From: CAYPJE01 sp964410945
GTDB lineage: Bacteria > Fidelibacterota > Marinisomatia > Marinisomatales > TCS56
DNA length: 17,738 nucleotides
Reading direction: 5' to 3'
Assembly (NCBI GenBank): GCA_964410945.1
Contig: CAYPJE010000056.1
Span: 1-17,738 of the forward strand
The notes below the pieces were generated by a model. That model made no database searches, was not told the DNA's origin, and saw only the letters and a list, made by a program, of their open reading frames with translations. Below are positions 7,863 to 15,835 of the stretch, in pieces. Position 1 is the first letter of the stretch; every line of letters starts with the position of its first letter. The position numbers and the translations under genes were made by a program.

Positions 7863-9026
7863 ATGCGTACCAACCGTTACATCAAATTTGTCCTTCTGAT
7901 TATCACATTAATTTCAGCTGCACCGTCCTGGGCCTGTACCACCGGTCTGGCGGCTGGTGAAGCCACTGCCGATGGCCGCTGCCTGCTGTGGAAGAACCGT
8001 GACTCCAGTTTCAAAAACAATGAAATGGTTTTTCTTACACGGGGTGAATTTCAGCTGATCGGGGTAATCAATGCTGATGATACCACCCAGATCTGGGCCG
8101 GCGTGAATACTTTTGGTTTTGCCATCATGAATGCCGAATCCCGTGACCTGGCCAAACCGGACGAGAATACGATCTATGATGAAGAGGGCTACCTGATGAA
8201 AGCGGCCCTGTTCCGGTGTAAATCGGTGGCTGAATTCGAAATATTTTTACAGGACTATGAAAATCGCCCAATCGGGGTGACCAGCAATTTTGGTGTTATT
8301 GATGCCCATGGCGAAGCTGCCTTTTTTGAAACCGGCAACAGTGAGTATTTCCGATATGATGCCAGTGATATGCATGTCTGTCCCACCGCCTTTCTGGCTC
8401 GGGCTAATTTTGCCGAACATGCCTATAATGAAGAATCCTACGGCCACGGCCGGTTTCAGGATGCCACCGATCTGGCTAATTCCAAAGCGGCTGTAAAAGA
8501 ATTGGCAGTGCCCCACCTGGTCTCTGAAGTCACACGTGATATTTCAACCCTCGATGAATCGGCCCCGGATACGACCCTGTTCTACACCGGGGGAACCGTA
8601 AACCGTCACCGCACCGTATCCACCTCGATTTTTGAAAGCACTCTACCCGGTGAGGATCCGCGCCTGGCCACCTACTGGATCACTCTGGGGGAGCCGTCGG
8701 TTTCAGTGTCCGTACCGCTGTGGGTCTATGCCGGTGAGGTTCCCGCGGCCATGGATGGTGACGGTGGTGCGGAATTGAATCTGCTGTTCCAGGAATTGAA
8801 GGCTTATGTCTATCCCGATTCTAATCGTCCGGAGTATATAAGCGCCGCCCGCCTGGCGGAAGTGCAGAAACAGACCGACAGAATTCAGGCCTGGGTGTTT
8901 AAGAAAACTGAGCGTCAGCTAAAAAAGTGGCGGAAGAAACAGCCGCTGCCGGAGGAAGTGGATAAATTTCAGAATATGATAATCAAAAAGGTTATCGGTG
9001 ATCTGAAAAAAAGTTTCCCCAATTGA
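7863..9026 (+). CDS. Exported Ntn hydrolase, C45/C69-like amidase
   Basis: This is probably a linear-amide hydrolase or acyltransferase of the N-terminal-nucleophile superfamily, acting in the periplasm or outside the cell. The 387-aa product has a signal peptide (1-24) ending PSWA, and the next residue is Cys25. Cys25 begins CTTGLAAGEATADG, and KNRD (44-47) and GVNTFGFAIMN (80-90) follow, as in C45, C69 and choloylglycine-hydrolase-like enzymes whose N-terminal Cys is the nucleophile. SWA fits signal peptidase I cleavage and position -3 is not a lipobox residue. ATG 7863 is preferred over TTG 7842 because GGGA lies 6 nt upstream and the signal peptide is then of normal length. It follows feoB by 82 nt and is convergent with the VOC gene. 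Its substrate cannot be told from the sequence. Confidence 0.8.
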   Translation: MRTNRYIKFVLLIITLISAAPSWACTTGLAAGEATADGRCLLWKNRDSSFKNNEMVFLTRGEFQLIGVINADDTTQIWAGVNTFGFAIMNAESRDLAKPDENTIYDEEGYLMKAALFRCKSVAEFEIFLQDYENRPIGVTSNFGVIDAHGEAAFFETGNSEYFRYDASDMHVCPTAFLARANFAEHAYNEESYGHGRFQDATDLANSKAAVKELAVPHLVSEVTRDISTLDESAPDTTLFYTGGTVNRHRTVSTSIFESTLPGEDPRLATYWITLGEPSVSVSVPLWVYAGEVPAAMDGDGGAELNLLFQELKAYVYPDSNRPEYISAARLAEVQKQTDRIQAWVFKKTERQLKKWRKKQPLPEEVDKFQNMIIKKVIGDLKKSFPN

Positions 9027-9032
9027 ATTAGC

Positions 9033-10115
9033 TTATTCGAACTTGACCCGGTTCATCCCAAGCGCTTTCAGCAGCCATTTTGGCAGCGGCTTGTGGGGAT
9101 TACGTTTTCGCAGATCCAGACTCAGGTTCCATTTCTCCATGATCGGCAACTTGTGGGTTTCAACGAATTCAATCAGGGTTCCGTCAGGATCTTCCAGATA
9201 ACCCCACCGTCCGGCAGCCTCGCCCATTTCGAAGGTGTCCTGGCTGTCCACCTGGAAAGGAAATCCTTTGTGGGCACATTCCTCGATCAGGAGTTCGATT
9301 CCCCTGACATCAAAACAGAGGTGGATGAAACCGATATCACCCCAGTAACGGTCGGCAAAGATTTTCATCGGTTCGCGGGTGGTGACTTGGACCAGTTCCA
9401 GCTGGCCGGGACCGAAAAGTTCAGCAAAACCACCAGTTGGTTTTACAGATGGTTCCACCAATACCCGTCGGAAATGTTCATCACCGCCGGGCAGGTCCTT
9501 GAAATCGGCGAATTTTCTGGTCTGATCGTAGATGATTTTATCATAGCCAAGAATATCATGATAAAGTTCGAGTGCTTTATCAATATCAGAGACACCGATA
9601 ATAGCACCACAGACACCGCCGATATCCGTTTTCGGTTTGACAAACCAGTCATCGGATGCCACGATCTGGATCGGACTGTTCTCCGGGTCCTGGATAAAGA
9701 AGTTTTCACGATCGATTGGATCGGTCCCTGGGAATGTCAGGCAGGTGACACCATTTCCGGAAAGGCGCCGGTAGCTGGTTGTGATATCCCGGGATTTTAT
9801 TTTCACTGCAAAGATGCCCATGTCACCCAGCAGGACCGGCTGCTTGGGCGCCTCCGGTTTGCGGTCCTGGTATTGCCATAATTCGTAACCGCTGCCACCC
9901 TGCATATTCAGCGCCAGAATGGCCCGTTTCTGATGGGGTTTGTCACCCATGTACTTGGCCATGTGGGTGGCTACATTACTGTCATCGAATACGGGAACAT
10001 CAGCCCCCAGATTGGTTCCATACCAGCGGAAGGCGGTTTCGATATCACTTACCCCGACCCCGATCTGCTGGATGCCGTAGATGATCTTGGATTTCAGTTT
10101 GCTTGCAGTGATCAT
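9033..10115 (-). CDS. Two-domain VOC (glyoxalase/dioxygenase-like) protein
   Basis: This is a cytoplasmic protein of the vicinal oxygen chelate superfamily, with 360 aa arranged as two VOC modules (about 13-153 and 165-320). The second module has candidate metal ligands in LELVQV (Glu240), FIHLCFDV (His265) and LIEFVE (Glu316). The first has Gln16/17 in place of His and Glu78 in YELW, so it may not bind metal in the usual way. The C-terminal tail (325-360) is basic. The start is clear: the minus strand shows a GGGGAGG Shine-Dalgarno just upstream of the ATG. It ends 6 bp from the convergent Ntn hydrolase. No exact reaction can be assigned; extradiol dioxygenase-like or glyoxalase-like chemistry is possible. 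Confidence 0.75.
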   Translation of the reverse strand: MITASKLKSKIIYGIQQIGVGVSDIETAFRWYGTNLGADVPVFDDSNVATHMAKYMGDKPHQKRAILALNMQGGSGYELWQYQDRKPEAPKQPVLLGDMGIFAVKIKSRDITTSYRRLSGNGVTCLTFPGTDPIDRENFFIQDPENSPIQIVASDDWFVKPKTDIGGVCGAIIGVSDIDKALELYHDILGYDKIIYDQTRKFADFKDLPGGDEHFRRVLVEPSVKPTGGFAELFGPGQLELVQVTTREPMKIFADRYWGDIGFIHLCFDVRGIELLIEECAHKGFPFQVDSQDTFEMGEAAGRWGYLEDPDGTLIEFVETHKLPIMEKWNLSLDLRKRNPHKPLPKWLLKALGMNRVKFE

Positions 10116-10231
10116 ATACCAACCTCCCCGGTTGTTGCTTCAATTAACCGCAGCTGATTTATAGTAAAATTAATGTCCGGACCGGAGATTCTAAAGCTAT
10201 TTGAAACCGGAAGGATATTCTTATTTGGTTA

Positions 10232-10489
10232 TTAATCCGGTGCAGTCAGTTTTTCCAGCCGCTCAAGGTAATCGAATGCTTCTTCATATGTGTCACCACA
10301 CATCTCTCTTGAGGCTGTGAGCCCCTGGCAGACCAGCGGGTAATCTGGCTGGCCGTGAATCAGGCAGGTATTGTCTGTAGACAGGTTAACACAACGGACA
10401 CCAGCCGGTTTTCCGTCGGGCATACCCGGGATTGGCGAAGATATCGAGATTGCTATGCAGCAGGCACCGCAGCCTGGGCGGCAGTCCAT
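10232..10489 (-). CDS. YkgJ/YeiW-type cysteine-cluster protein
   Basis: This small cytoplasmic protein of the YkgJ (UPF0153) family probably binds Zn or Fe-S through cysteines; its function is not established. From ATG 10489 it has 85 aa and begins MDCRPGCGACC, with Cys 3, 7, 10, 11, 33, 42, 54 and 64. SPIPGMPDGKPAGVRC and a Leu/Glu-rich C-terminal helix follow. This closely recalls the short E. coli YeiW-like members, which begin at the same motif. An in-frame TTG at 10552 would add 21 residues of no family character, so the ATG is chosen despite a poor ribosome site. It is divergent from tatD and lies 116 nt before the VOC gene on the same strand. Confidence 0.85.
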   Translation of the reverse strand: MDCRPGCGACCIAISISSPIPGMPDGKPAGVRCVNLSTDNTCLIHGQPDYPLVCQGLTASREMCGDTYEEAFDYLERLEKLTAPD

Positions 10490-10614
10490 CAAGGTATTTC
10501 TATGTGGTTGATGCAGTAATTCATTTGTTGAAAATACTGTATCAACCGGCAATTGCCAATCGAATAAAATTGTGCGGCCGTTGTAATTTTCAATATTAAT
10601 TAGGAAGAATAATA

Positions 10615-11370
10615 TTGATCGACTCGCACTGCCATTTATATCTGAAGGGACTAATAGAAGATCTGCCCGCTGTTCTGGAACGGGCTACCAACCAGGGGGT
10701 GACTGAGATTATCTGTCCCGGGATCGACCTGGAAACCAGCCGACAGAGTGTTGAATTGTCAAATCAATACCCGGCTGTTTATGCTGCCGTTGGTATCCAT
10801 CCCAACTATGCCGGGAAACTGCCGGGCGACTATCTCAAACACCTGTCTGATATGACCAAACAAGGTAATGTCACGGCCATCGGTGAAATAGGATTGGACT
10901 ACTACCGCGATTATTGTTCCCCTGCCAGACAGCAGAAAATGTTTCGTGAACAGTTGGAACTGGCAATGCAGCTGGATCTACCGGTAATAATTCACAACCG
11001 TGACGCAAATGAAGATATAATCAGTATCCTGCAGGAATCAGGTATTAATCGTGGGGTGGCCCATTGCTTTTCAGGTGATCTGAAACTGGCGGAACAGTTC
11101 CTGGACCTGGGGTTTTATATTTCATTTGCCGGTAACCTGACCTATAAAAACAGCCCGCTGCCGGAAGTGGCCCGGAAAATTCCGTTGGAGCACCTGCTGG
11201 TTGAGACTGATGCCCCGTTCCTCAGTCCGGTCCCCTTCCGGGGTAAGCCCAATGAACCAGGCAGAGTACGGTTTGTGGCCCAGAAGCTGGCGGAGATAAA
11301 AGAGGTTGATCTAGCTTTGGTTAGTGCGTCTACCAGTGAGAATACCAAAGCAATATTTAAAATAACGTAG
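10615..11370 (+). CDS. tatD: TatD family metal-dependent DNase
   Basis: This is a TIM-barrel metal-dependent hydrolase, known in the family as a 3'-5' exonuclease/deoxyribonuclease used in DNA repair and degradation. The 251-aa protein carries all metal ligands: HCH (His5, His7), GEIGLDYY (Glu91), IIHNRDA (His127), AHCFSG (His150) and VETDAPFLSP (Asp199). Length is typical (about 255 aa). Translation starts at TTG 10615, seven bases after a clear AGGAAG (10602-10607); no in-frame ATG gives a proper N-terminus. It is a single gene, divergent from the cysteine-cluster gene and convergent with the methyltransferase 19 bp away. Confidence 0.92.
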   Translation: MIDSHCHLYLKGLIEDLPAVLERATNQGVTEIICPGIDLETSRQSVELSNQYPAVYAAVGIHPNYAGKLPGDYLKHLSDMTKQGNVTAIGEIGLDYYRDYCSPARQQKMFREQLELAMQLDLPVIIHNRDANEDIISILQESGINRGVAHCFSGDLKLAEQFLDLGFYISFAGNLTYKNSPLPEVARKIPLEHLLVETDAPFLSPVPFRGKPNEPGRVRFVAQKLAEIKEVDLALVSASTSENTKAIFKIT

Positions 11371-11389
11371 ATATTTGGTACAAGTAGAA

Positions 11390-11977
11390 TCAGATTTTTG
11401 TTCCAATTACATAAGTATCCTGGTTGGGAATGTAGCGGATAATCTTTTTTATTTTTTCCGGCAGAATTTTTAACAGCCAGTTGAGCCAGGGTCTCACATC
11501 GAAAATTTTATATTGAGCATCGGGGATATTCAATTTTGTTTCTATCACCTTGAATTTGCTTTCCTGCTCCAGTAAATATTTATAGCCATCAGGTAATATT
11601 CGCCAGCAATCCACCGGGTGCTTGTGCTCACCAATTGAGAAAGGGGTTATGATACACACGATACCGCCGGTTTTGGTGACTTTATATACTTCATTGATCC
11701 ATTTCCACGGTGCTTCGACATGCTCCAAACAATTGCCTGAGATCACAACATCAAATTGTTTATCCAAATTAAAATCATAATCTGATTTGGAAACAAAATC
11801 AACATTCGGGCCTTTGGCAATATCCAACCCATAATATTTCCAACCAGCGTTTTCAAACAGTGGTTTATAAGTGCCGTTAACATCGTAACTGCCAACTTCA
11901 AGTATCTCTAATTCTTTATTTTTATCCAGATACTTTTCTACGAAGTATTCCATTAATTCATATGATTCTACATGCAT
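11390..11977 (-). CDS. SAM-dependent methyltransferase, class I
   Basis: This cytoplasmic methyltransferase has 195 aa. The SAM-binding Rossmann start is ILEVGSYDVNG (25-35), with the acidic residue after strand 2 in YYGLDIA (Asp52). FDVVISGNCLEHV (75-87) and the post-strand segment TGGIVCIITPFS (103-114) follow. HPVDCWRILPDG (120-131) is often seen in methyltransferases of surface-polysaccharide clusters. The substrate is unknown. The gene is clearly more AT-rich than tatD and the operon at 12076-15691, and it has no obvious partner, so recent acquisition is possible. The start is ATG 11977 with no convincing ribosome site. It lies convergent to tatD and downstream of the TPR gene across a 98-nt AT-rich gap. 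Confidence 0.8.
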   Translation of the reverse strand: MHVESYELMEYFVEKYLDKNKELEILEVGSYDVNGTYKPLFENAGWKYYGLDIAKGPNVDFVSKSDYDFNLDKQFDVVISGNCLEHVEAPWKWINEVYKVTKTGGIVCIITPFSIGEHKHPVDCWRILPDGYKYLLEQESKFKVIETKLNIPDAQYKIFDVRPWLNWLLKILPEKIKKIIRYIPNQDTYVIGTKI

Positions 11978-12075
11978 AATTACTACTGCTGGTTAACCTG
12001 ATTTATCTGATAAAGGGTGTATCAATTTAAATAATTATTACAATTATGAGTGTTAATATCGCCGTATCGTCAAAG

Positions 12076-13011
12076 TCAATATTGTGATGGAAAATTCATT
12101 CGTCGCACGATACTAATCATCCACTGATCGTTTTGTAAATGCTCGAACCAAGGTTCTGTGCGCACAAAAACCAATTCCCACGATTTTTCATCGACTGCCC
12201 GTTCCAGCATTTTAAAGACATTGTCATTATCACCCAGGCTGGCATAGATAAAGGCAACCTGGACCGGTGGTATATGGAAATCTTTCTGGTAGGATAGCAT
12301 TTCCCGAAGAACCTGTCGGGCTTCCCGGTAGTTGCCGGCCATCCCGTAGGCGTGACCCAGGCCGCCCAGGATCTCCGCCAGTCGGCCTGAGAGAGTCGCA
12401 GCGGTTTCGTAGGCTGCTATTGATTTGTCAAATTCATTCAATTGGATGTAGGCCATTCCCAACCAGTCGTAGGCCGGGGCATAATCAGGGTGTTCAGAGA
12501 TCACTGCCTGCATTTCTTTTTTCAAACGCCGGAAATCACGCGTGAAATAACTGATGGCACCTAAGCCGATTTTATAACCAGGATCATCGGATAACATCAC
12601 GGCCTTTTCAGCCATGGCATATGATTCATCAAAGCGATTGGTGGCGTAGAGATAATTGGAATACCAGTTATAACCCAGGGCGTCATCCGGCGCCAGTTGA
12701 ATTCCCAGTATCAATTCATCATCAATACCGGACCAGTCGCGATTGGCCTGTTTGATTATTCCCCGGGCCGTGTAGGCTGGACCGCAGTTGGTATCAAACG
12801 CCAGTGCCTTTTCTACTGCTTGTTCGGCATCCGGTATCACCTCCCGGTAGGATTCTAAACCATAGCACCACAGGTTGATATAGGTATGGGCCAGCCTGGC
12901 GAGAGTATTACTATCATTGGGATGATCCATCAGGATTGCTCTACAATCTGTGATTTCGCGATTGAAGGATTGACGGATCGATTGTCCGGGGACTGGTTTG
13001 GATGAGGTCAT
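12076..13011 (-). CDS. TPR repeat protein
   Basis: This 311-aa soluble protein is made of tetratricopeptide repeats, most clearly at about 108-141, 178-208 and 213-240, without a signal peptide. Its C-terminal segment (W278...RTEPWFEHLQND...MNFP) resembles the end of the TPR halves of bacterial transcription regulators, adenylate cyclases and Ser/Thr kinases, but here no effector domain is attached. It probably serves as a protein-binding scaffold. Its ATG directly follows the TAG of the PliI-like gene, so it is the last gene of the four-gene operon and likely translationally coupled. Confidence 0.8.
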   Translation of the reverse strand: MTSSKPVPGQSIRQSFNREITDCRAILMDHPNDSNTLARLAHTYINLWCYGLESYREVIPDAEQAVEKALAFDTNCGPAYTARGIIKQANRDWSGIDDELILGIQLAPDDALGYNWYSNYLYATNRFDESYAMAEKAVMLSDDPGYKIGLGAISYFTRDFRRLKKEMQAVISEHPDYAPAYDWLGMAYIQLNEFDKSIAAYETAATLSGRLAEILGGLGHAYGMAGNYREARQVLREMLSYQKDFHIPPVQVAFIYASLGDNDNVFKMLERAVDEKSWELVFVRTEPWFEHLQNDQWMISIVRRMNFPSQY

Positions 13012-13656
13012 CTATTCAACTGCTTCTGATTGGACCGGTTCTAATATCCAGCCGGCCTCTCCGGCAATCAAGCGGTAATAGACGGTTCGCTGCCCACCGG
13101 TCGGGTCCGCGTTTGAGTCATACTTGTTATAGACCGGGAAGGTGTTAATGATATTCTGACCATCCCGAACAAATTCATTATGGCCACGGTACCCGGCAAA
13201 CATGCTTTGGCGATCCTTACTTAAAGTGTTAACAGCTGGTACGTAGATGGGTGTAACACTGCGGTCACGATTGGAGGCAAAGCCATAGATGTGGCTGTAA
13301 GATCCTGATCCGGCGCTGCGGGTGGTTAAATACAATTCGTCAAAACCGTTTGAATCCAGATCAGCAATAAATACTGTTTCCACCGGATCGATGGGACCCA
13401 GATCAATGCGCTCGTTAATGATCTCAAATCCTTTGGTTTCCAGACTAACCTCAGCAATACTGGCCCCCAGGGATTGGTCGCTTGTGAGAATAAATATTTT
13501 TCCGGAACTGGTCGTATAAGTAGTCGATTTTAGCAGATCAGAAGATTGTTCAACGGATGGATATGAATCCTGCTTGTTTAATCCGGAGCTGCACCAGGCA
13601 CAAGCCATACTGCCCAAAATGAGCGCTGCTGTCAGGAATGGATTATGTTTGTTCAT
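13012..13656 (-). CDS. PliI-like periplasmic i-type lysozyme inhibitor
   Basis: This 214-aa exported protein has a hydrophobic signal (about 7-20) with Cys19 and Cys22 near its end, so lipidation or simple cleavage is unclear. The mature part includes FIADLDSNGFDELYL (96-110), then RSAGSGSYSHIYGFASNRD (113-131), MFAGYRGH (152-159) and DPTGGQRTVYYRL (184-196). The SGxY loop (Ser117-Tyr120) within this context matches what is known of PliI proteins, which block host i-type lysozymes. The match is recalled by motif and not computed. The gene starts 14 nt inside the end of the acyltransferase gene, which implies translational coupling, and abuts the TPR gene. An alternative is a general beta-propeller/VCBS-like lipoprotein. 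Confidence 0.55.
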   Translation of the reverse strand: MNKHNPFLTAALILGSMACAWCSSGLNKQDSYPSVEQSSDLLKSTTYTTSSGKIFILTSDQSLGASIAEVSLETKGFEIINERIDLGPIDPVETVFIADLDSNGFDELYLTTRSAGSGSYSHIYGFASNRDRSVTPIYVPAVNTLSKDRQSMFAGYRGHNEFVRDGQNIINTFPVYNKYDSNADPTGGQRTVYYRLIAGEAGWILEPVQSEAVE

Positions 13657-14419
13657 TCAGGGTGGTCAATGCTTTGCCGCTGCTGATTGCCTGGCTGAGA
13701 CGGGCCATGAAACGAGCGGCGGGAGCGCCATCTACGATCTCATGGTCGAAGGAAACCGTCAGGTGCAGGTATTCCCGCTGTTGTTTATCAATTCTGTCAT
13801 GTTTTGCGCTGATTCCACCGACCGTCAACAGCACAGTAGCGGTGCCGTGTGGGATGAACCAGATAGCGGATTTATTGAACATTCCCACAGCGGTAACGGC
13901 CACCTTTCCATAGCGTTTCGCCAGGGATATATTTCTATCTGCCAGACGGATGAATGTCTTAAGCAGAAAGCCGGGAATGAACCGTACCCAGGAGATACCG
14001 GCCAGACTTCCCAACTGTTTTCCCGGATTTGATTGAGCTGAACGAATTTCATCACTGATCTGTTTGACCGACTTGACCTGGGCCGATTTAATGCCCACCG
14101 GCTCGGGAACTTTTTCACCGTCAATATCCCGCTCCACCAAAACACTTACCGTCACATCGTCCAACAGGATCAGCTGATTGCCTTTAATGAAAGCGTTCAG
14201 CTCGGGATAATCACTGAGCACCCGGGCGAAACAGTGTACAAGATAGGCGGTAAAAGATATTTTCTCACCGGTCCGACCGAAAAATTTTTTGATCATCTGC
14301 CGTGGTTCGGTCACATCGATTTCAGTCAGGCTGTGAATGGCGTTTTTCTTGTTCCCGGCAATGGAGGCAATTACCATCTTGCGGTTGAAGGAGAGGGGGG
14401 TGGCTCTGTATCCGGACAT
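13643..14419 (-). CDS. Stand-alone E2-type acyltransferase domain
   Basis: The 258-aa protein corresponds to the catalytic domain of 2-oxoacid dehydrogenase E2 (chloramphenicol-acetyltransferase fold), with no lipoyl and no E3-binding domain. The active-site motif is present: SFDHEIVDGAPAARF (223-237), with His226 and Asp230-Gly231. The N-terminal part (PLSFNRKMVIASI...TEIDVTEPR) matches the usual start of such solitary domains. Without a lipoyl arm it cannot act as a normal dehydrogenase core; a CoA-dependent acyl transfer to a small molecule or glycolipid is inferred from the fold. It follows the glycosyltransferase stop by 3 nt and overlaps the next gene by 14 nt. No E1 or E3 gene is nearby. 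Confidence 0.8.
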   Translation of the reverse strand: MSGYRATPLSFNRKMVIASIAGNKKNAIHSLTEIDVTEPRQMIKKFFGRTGEKISFTAYLVHCFARVLSDYPELNAFIKGNQLILLDDVTVSVLVERDIDGEKVPEPVGIKSAQVKSVKQISDEIRSAQSNPGKQLGSLAGISWVRFIPGFLLKTFIRLADRNISLAKRYGKVAVTAVGMFNKSAIWFIPHGTATVLLTVGGISAKHDRIDKQQREYLHLTVSFDHEIVDGAPAARFMARLSQAISSGKALTTLNEQT

Positions 14420-14422
14420 TTT

Positions 14423-15691
14423 CTAACCGTTGATTATGTTTCGGTTGATGATTGTATTGTATAATTCTTCATTAAAATTTTCATCATGCATTTGATTGGC
14501 TATTTGCATCGCCCGTTCCCGGTAGGATTCGGTATTAACCAGTTGTTTGATCTTGGGTTCAATATTCTTCCGGGTGAATTTATTGATTTTCACTCCCCGG
14601 GGTCCAGAGCCCAGCTCACTGATGATTTTATCCCAGACAAACTGGTCAATAATATGGGGGATGATCATGGAGGCACAGCCATATTTGAGGGCCAGGTGGG
14701 TTGTCCCCGATCCGCCGTGGTGGATTACACAGTGCACCTTTGGGAAAATCCAGTCATAGGGAACCTGGTCCGTAAAATGGATCAGGTCGGAATCGAAATC
14801 ATCCGGTTTGACCAATCCACCGGTGGCGATATTAATTATGGCCGGAATTCCATTGCGTTCCAGTACATCGAGCAATATGGCCGTTTTAGTCTCCGGTTCC
14901 GCATTGGTCATACTGCCGAAGGTGATAAACAGGATGTTTTGATGTCGTTTGAGAAATTTGGCCAGACCATCATCCGGCTGCCAGTTAGTGGATAGCTTTC
15001 TCTGATGATAGCCCAGCACCATGAGATTATCCGGCCAGTAGTTCGGCCGGGGCACCAGGGATGGCGATATGGTATAGATGGCCCGGTTCGACAATAGGGT
15101 CCGGCGTATCTGTTTCCTGGTGATCTCTTCGGTGTTTCCGATCCATTTCAGGGTCAATTTTACCGTTGTCACCATCCCGAAGCGGGCCAGGGAATGGGTG
15201 AGTTTATTCAGCAGCGGGCCGAAATTACTGTTGAAGGCCACATGGGTATGATCCCTGACATAGTGCATGTAGGGCACCGGGCTGACCAGAATGGTTTTAC
15301 CGGGATTGGACATTTCCCAGATTACAGGGCAGATGGCTTTTCCATTATAGACGATCCGGTCCGGTTTTTCAGTGTCGATTAACCTGGTCTGGGCTGCCAC
15401 CAGTTCCTTGTTGACGGCGGTCTGCTTCAGAGCCAGTTTTACGTAGGCCATGAATTTCGTCAGGCCTGAACCACTGCCACCCAGGGCCGCCACACCGGCC
15501 TCGCTTTCCAGCATAGCAATGAATCCGGTTCCCAGTGAATAGAATTCCAGCCCGGATGCTTCAGCCAGGGTCCGGAACTGTTCCGGGAAAGCGCAGATCA
15601 CCTGGTGGCCGTTCCGTTGCAGCAATTCGCCGATGGCCAGGAACGGCTCCATGTCACCCCGGGTTCCGATCGATATCAGGATTATTTTCAT
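14423..15691 (-). CDS. UGT-like glycosyltransferase (GT-B, GT1/GT28 type)
   Basis: This is a nucleotide-sugar-dependent glycosyltransferase, cytoplasmic or membrane-associated. The 422-aa protein has the N-terminal acceptor half starting MKIILISIGTRGDMEPFLA, typical of sterol glucosyltransferase-like and antibiotic macrolide glycosyltransferase-like enzymes. The C-terminal donor half carries FITFGSM (255-261), HHGGSGTTHLAL (324-335) and DQFVWDK (349-355). Acceptors in this family are lipids, sterols or polyketides. It is first in the four-gene operon, with a GGAAAG ribosome site 6 nt before the ATG. The adjoining acyltransferase suggests a glycolipid or acylated glycoside product; that is inference. 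Confidence 0.88.
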   Translation of the reverse strand: MKIILISIGTRGDMEPFLAIGELLQRNGHQVICAFPEQFRTLAEASGLEFYSLGTGFIAMLESEAGVAALGGSGSGLTKFMAYVKLALKQTAVNKELVAAQTRLIDTEKPDRIVYNGKAICPVIWEMSNPGKTILVSPVPYMHYVRDHTHVAFNSNFGPLLNKLTHSLARFGMVTTVKLTLKWIGNTEEITRKQIRRTLLSNRAIYTISPSLVPRPNYWPDNLMVLGYHQRKLSTNWQPDDGLAKFLKRHQNILFITFGSMTNAEPETKTAILLDVLERNGIPAIINIATGGLVKPDDFDSDLIHFTDQVPYDWIFPKVHCVIHHGGSGTTHLALKYGCASMIIPHIIDQFVWDKIISELGSGPRGVKINKFTRKNIEPKIKQLVNTESYRERAMQIANQMHDENFNEELYNTIINRNIING

Positions 15692-15762
15692 CAGTTGCTT
15701 TCCAGCTTGTTACGACTGCTTGCAGCGTAAACCGAAATTAGAACAACTGTCCCTGCCGGGCA

Positions 15763-15791
15763 ATTATATTAGGCCGATGTGATAAAGTACA
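15763..15791 (-). promoter_or_regulatory. Possible promoter of the glycosyltransferase operon
   Basis: On the minus strand a perfect -10 TATAAT (15768 to 15763) lies 71 nt before the glycosyltransferase ATG. The hexamer 17 nt upstream, TGTACT, matches the -35 consensus at only 3 of 6 positions, so an activator may be needed. It is the best candidate in the 144-nt gap between the Fic stop and the operon. Confidence 0.3.
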
Positions 15792-15835
15792 GACTGTAAT
15801 GGTATAAAATCAGTTTCGGGATTTTCCGCAATTAT

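Noticed and set aside
9093..9881. Long open frame of 262 codons on the + strand
   Set aside because: It lies wholly antisense to the VOC gene, which has clear domain motifs and a strong ribosome site. The antisense product has no recognisable motif and is a codon-bias shadow.
14486..14995. 169-codon plus-strand frame inside the glycosyltransferase
   Set aside because: Antisense to the donor-binding half of the glycosyltransferase, which carries the HHGGSGT motif; no ribosome site or family motif on the + strand.
15692..15835. A second attC-like site on the other side of the fic gene
   Set aside because: No RYYYAAC...GTTRRRY pair with internal complementarity was found, so fic is not bounded by two attC-like sites and a classical cassette cannot be claimed.
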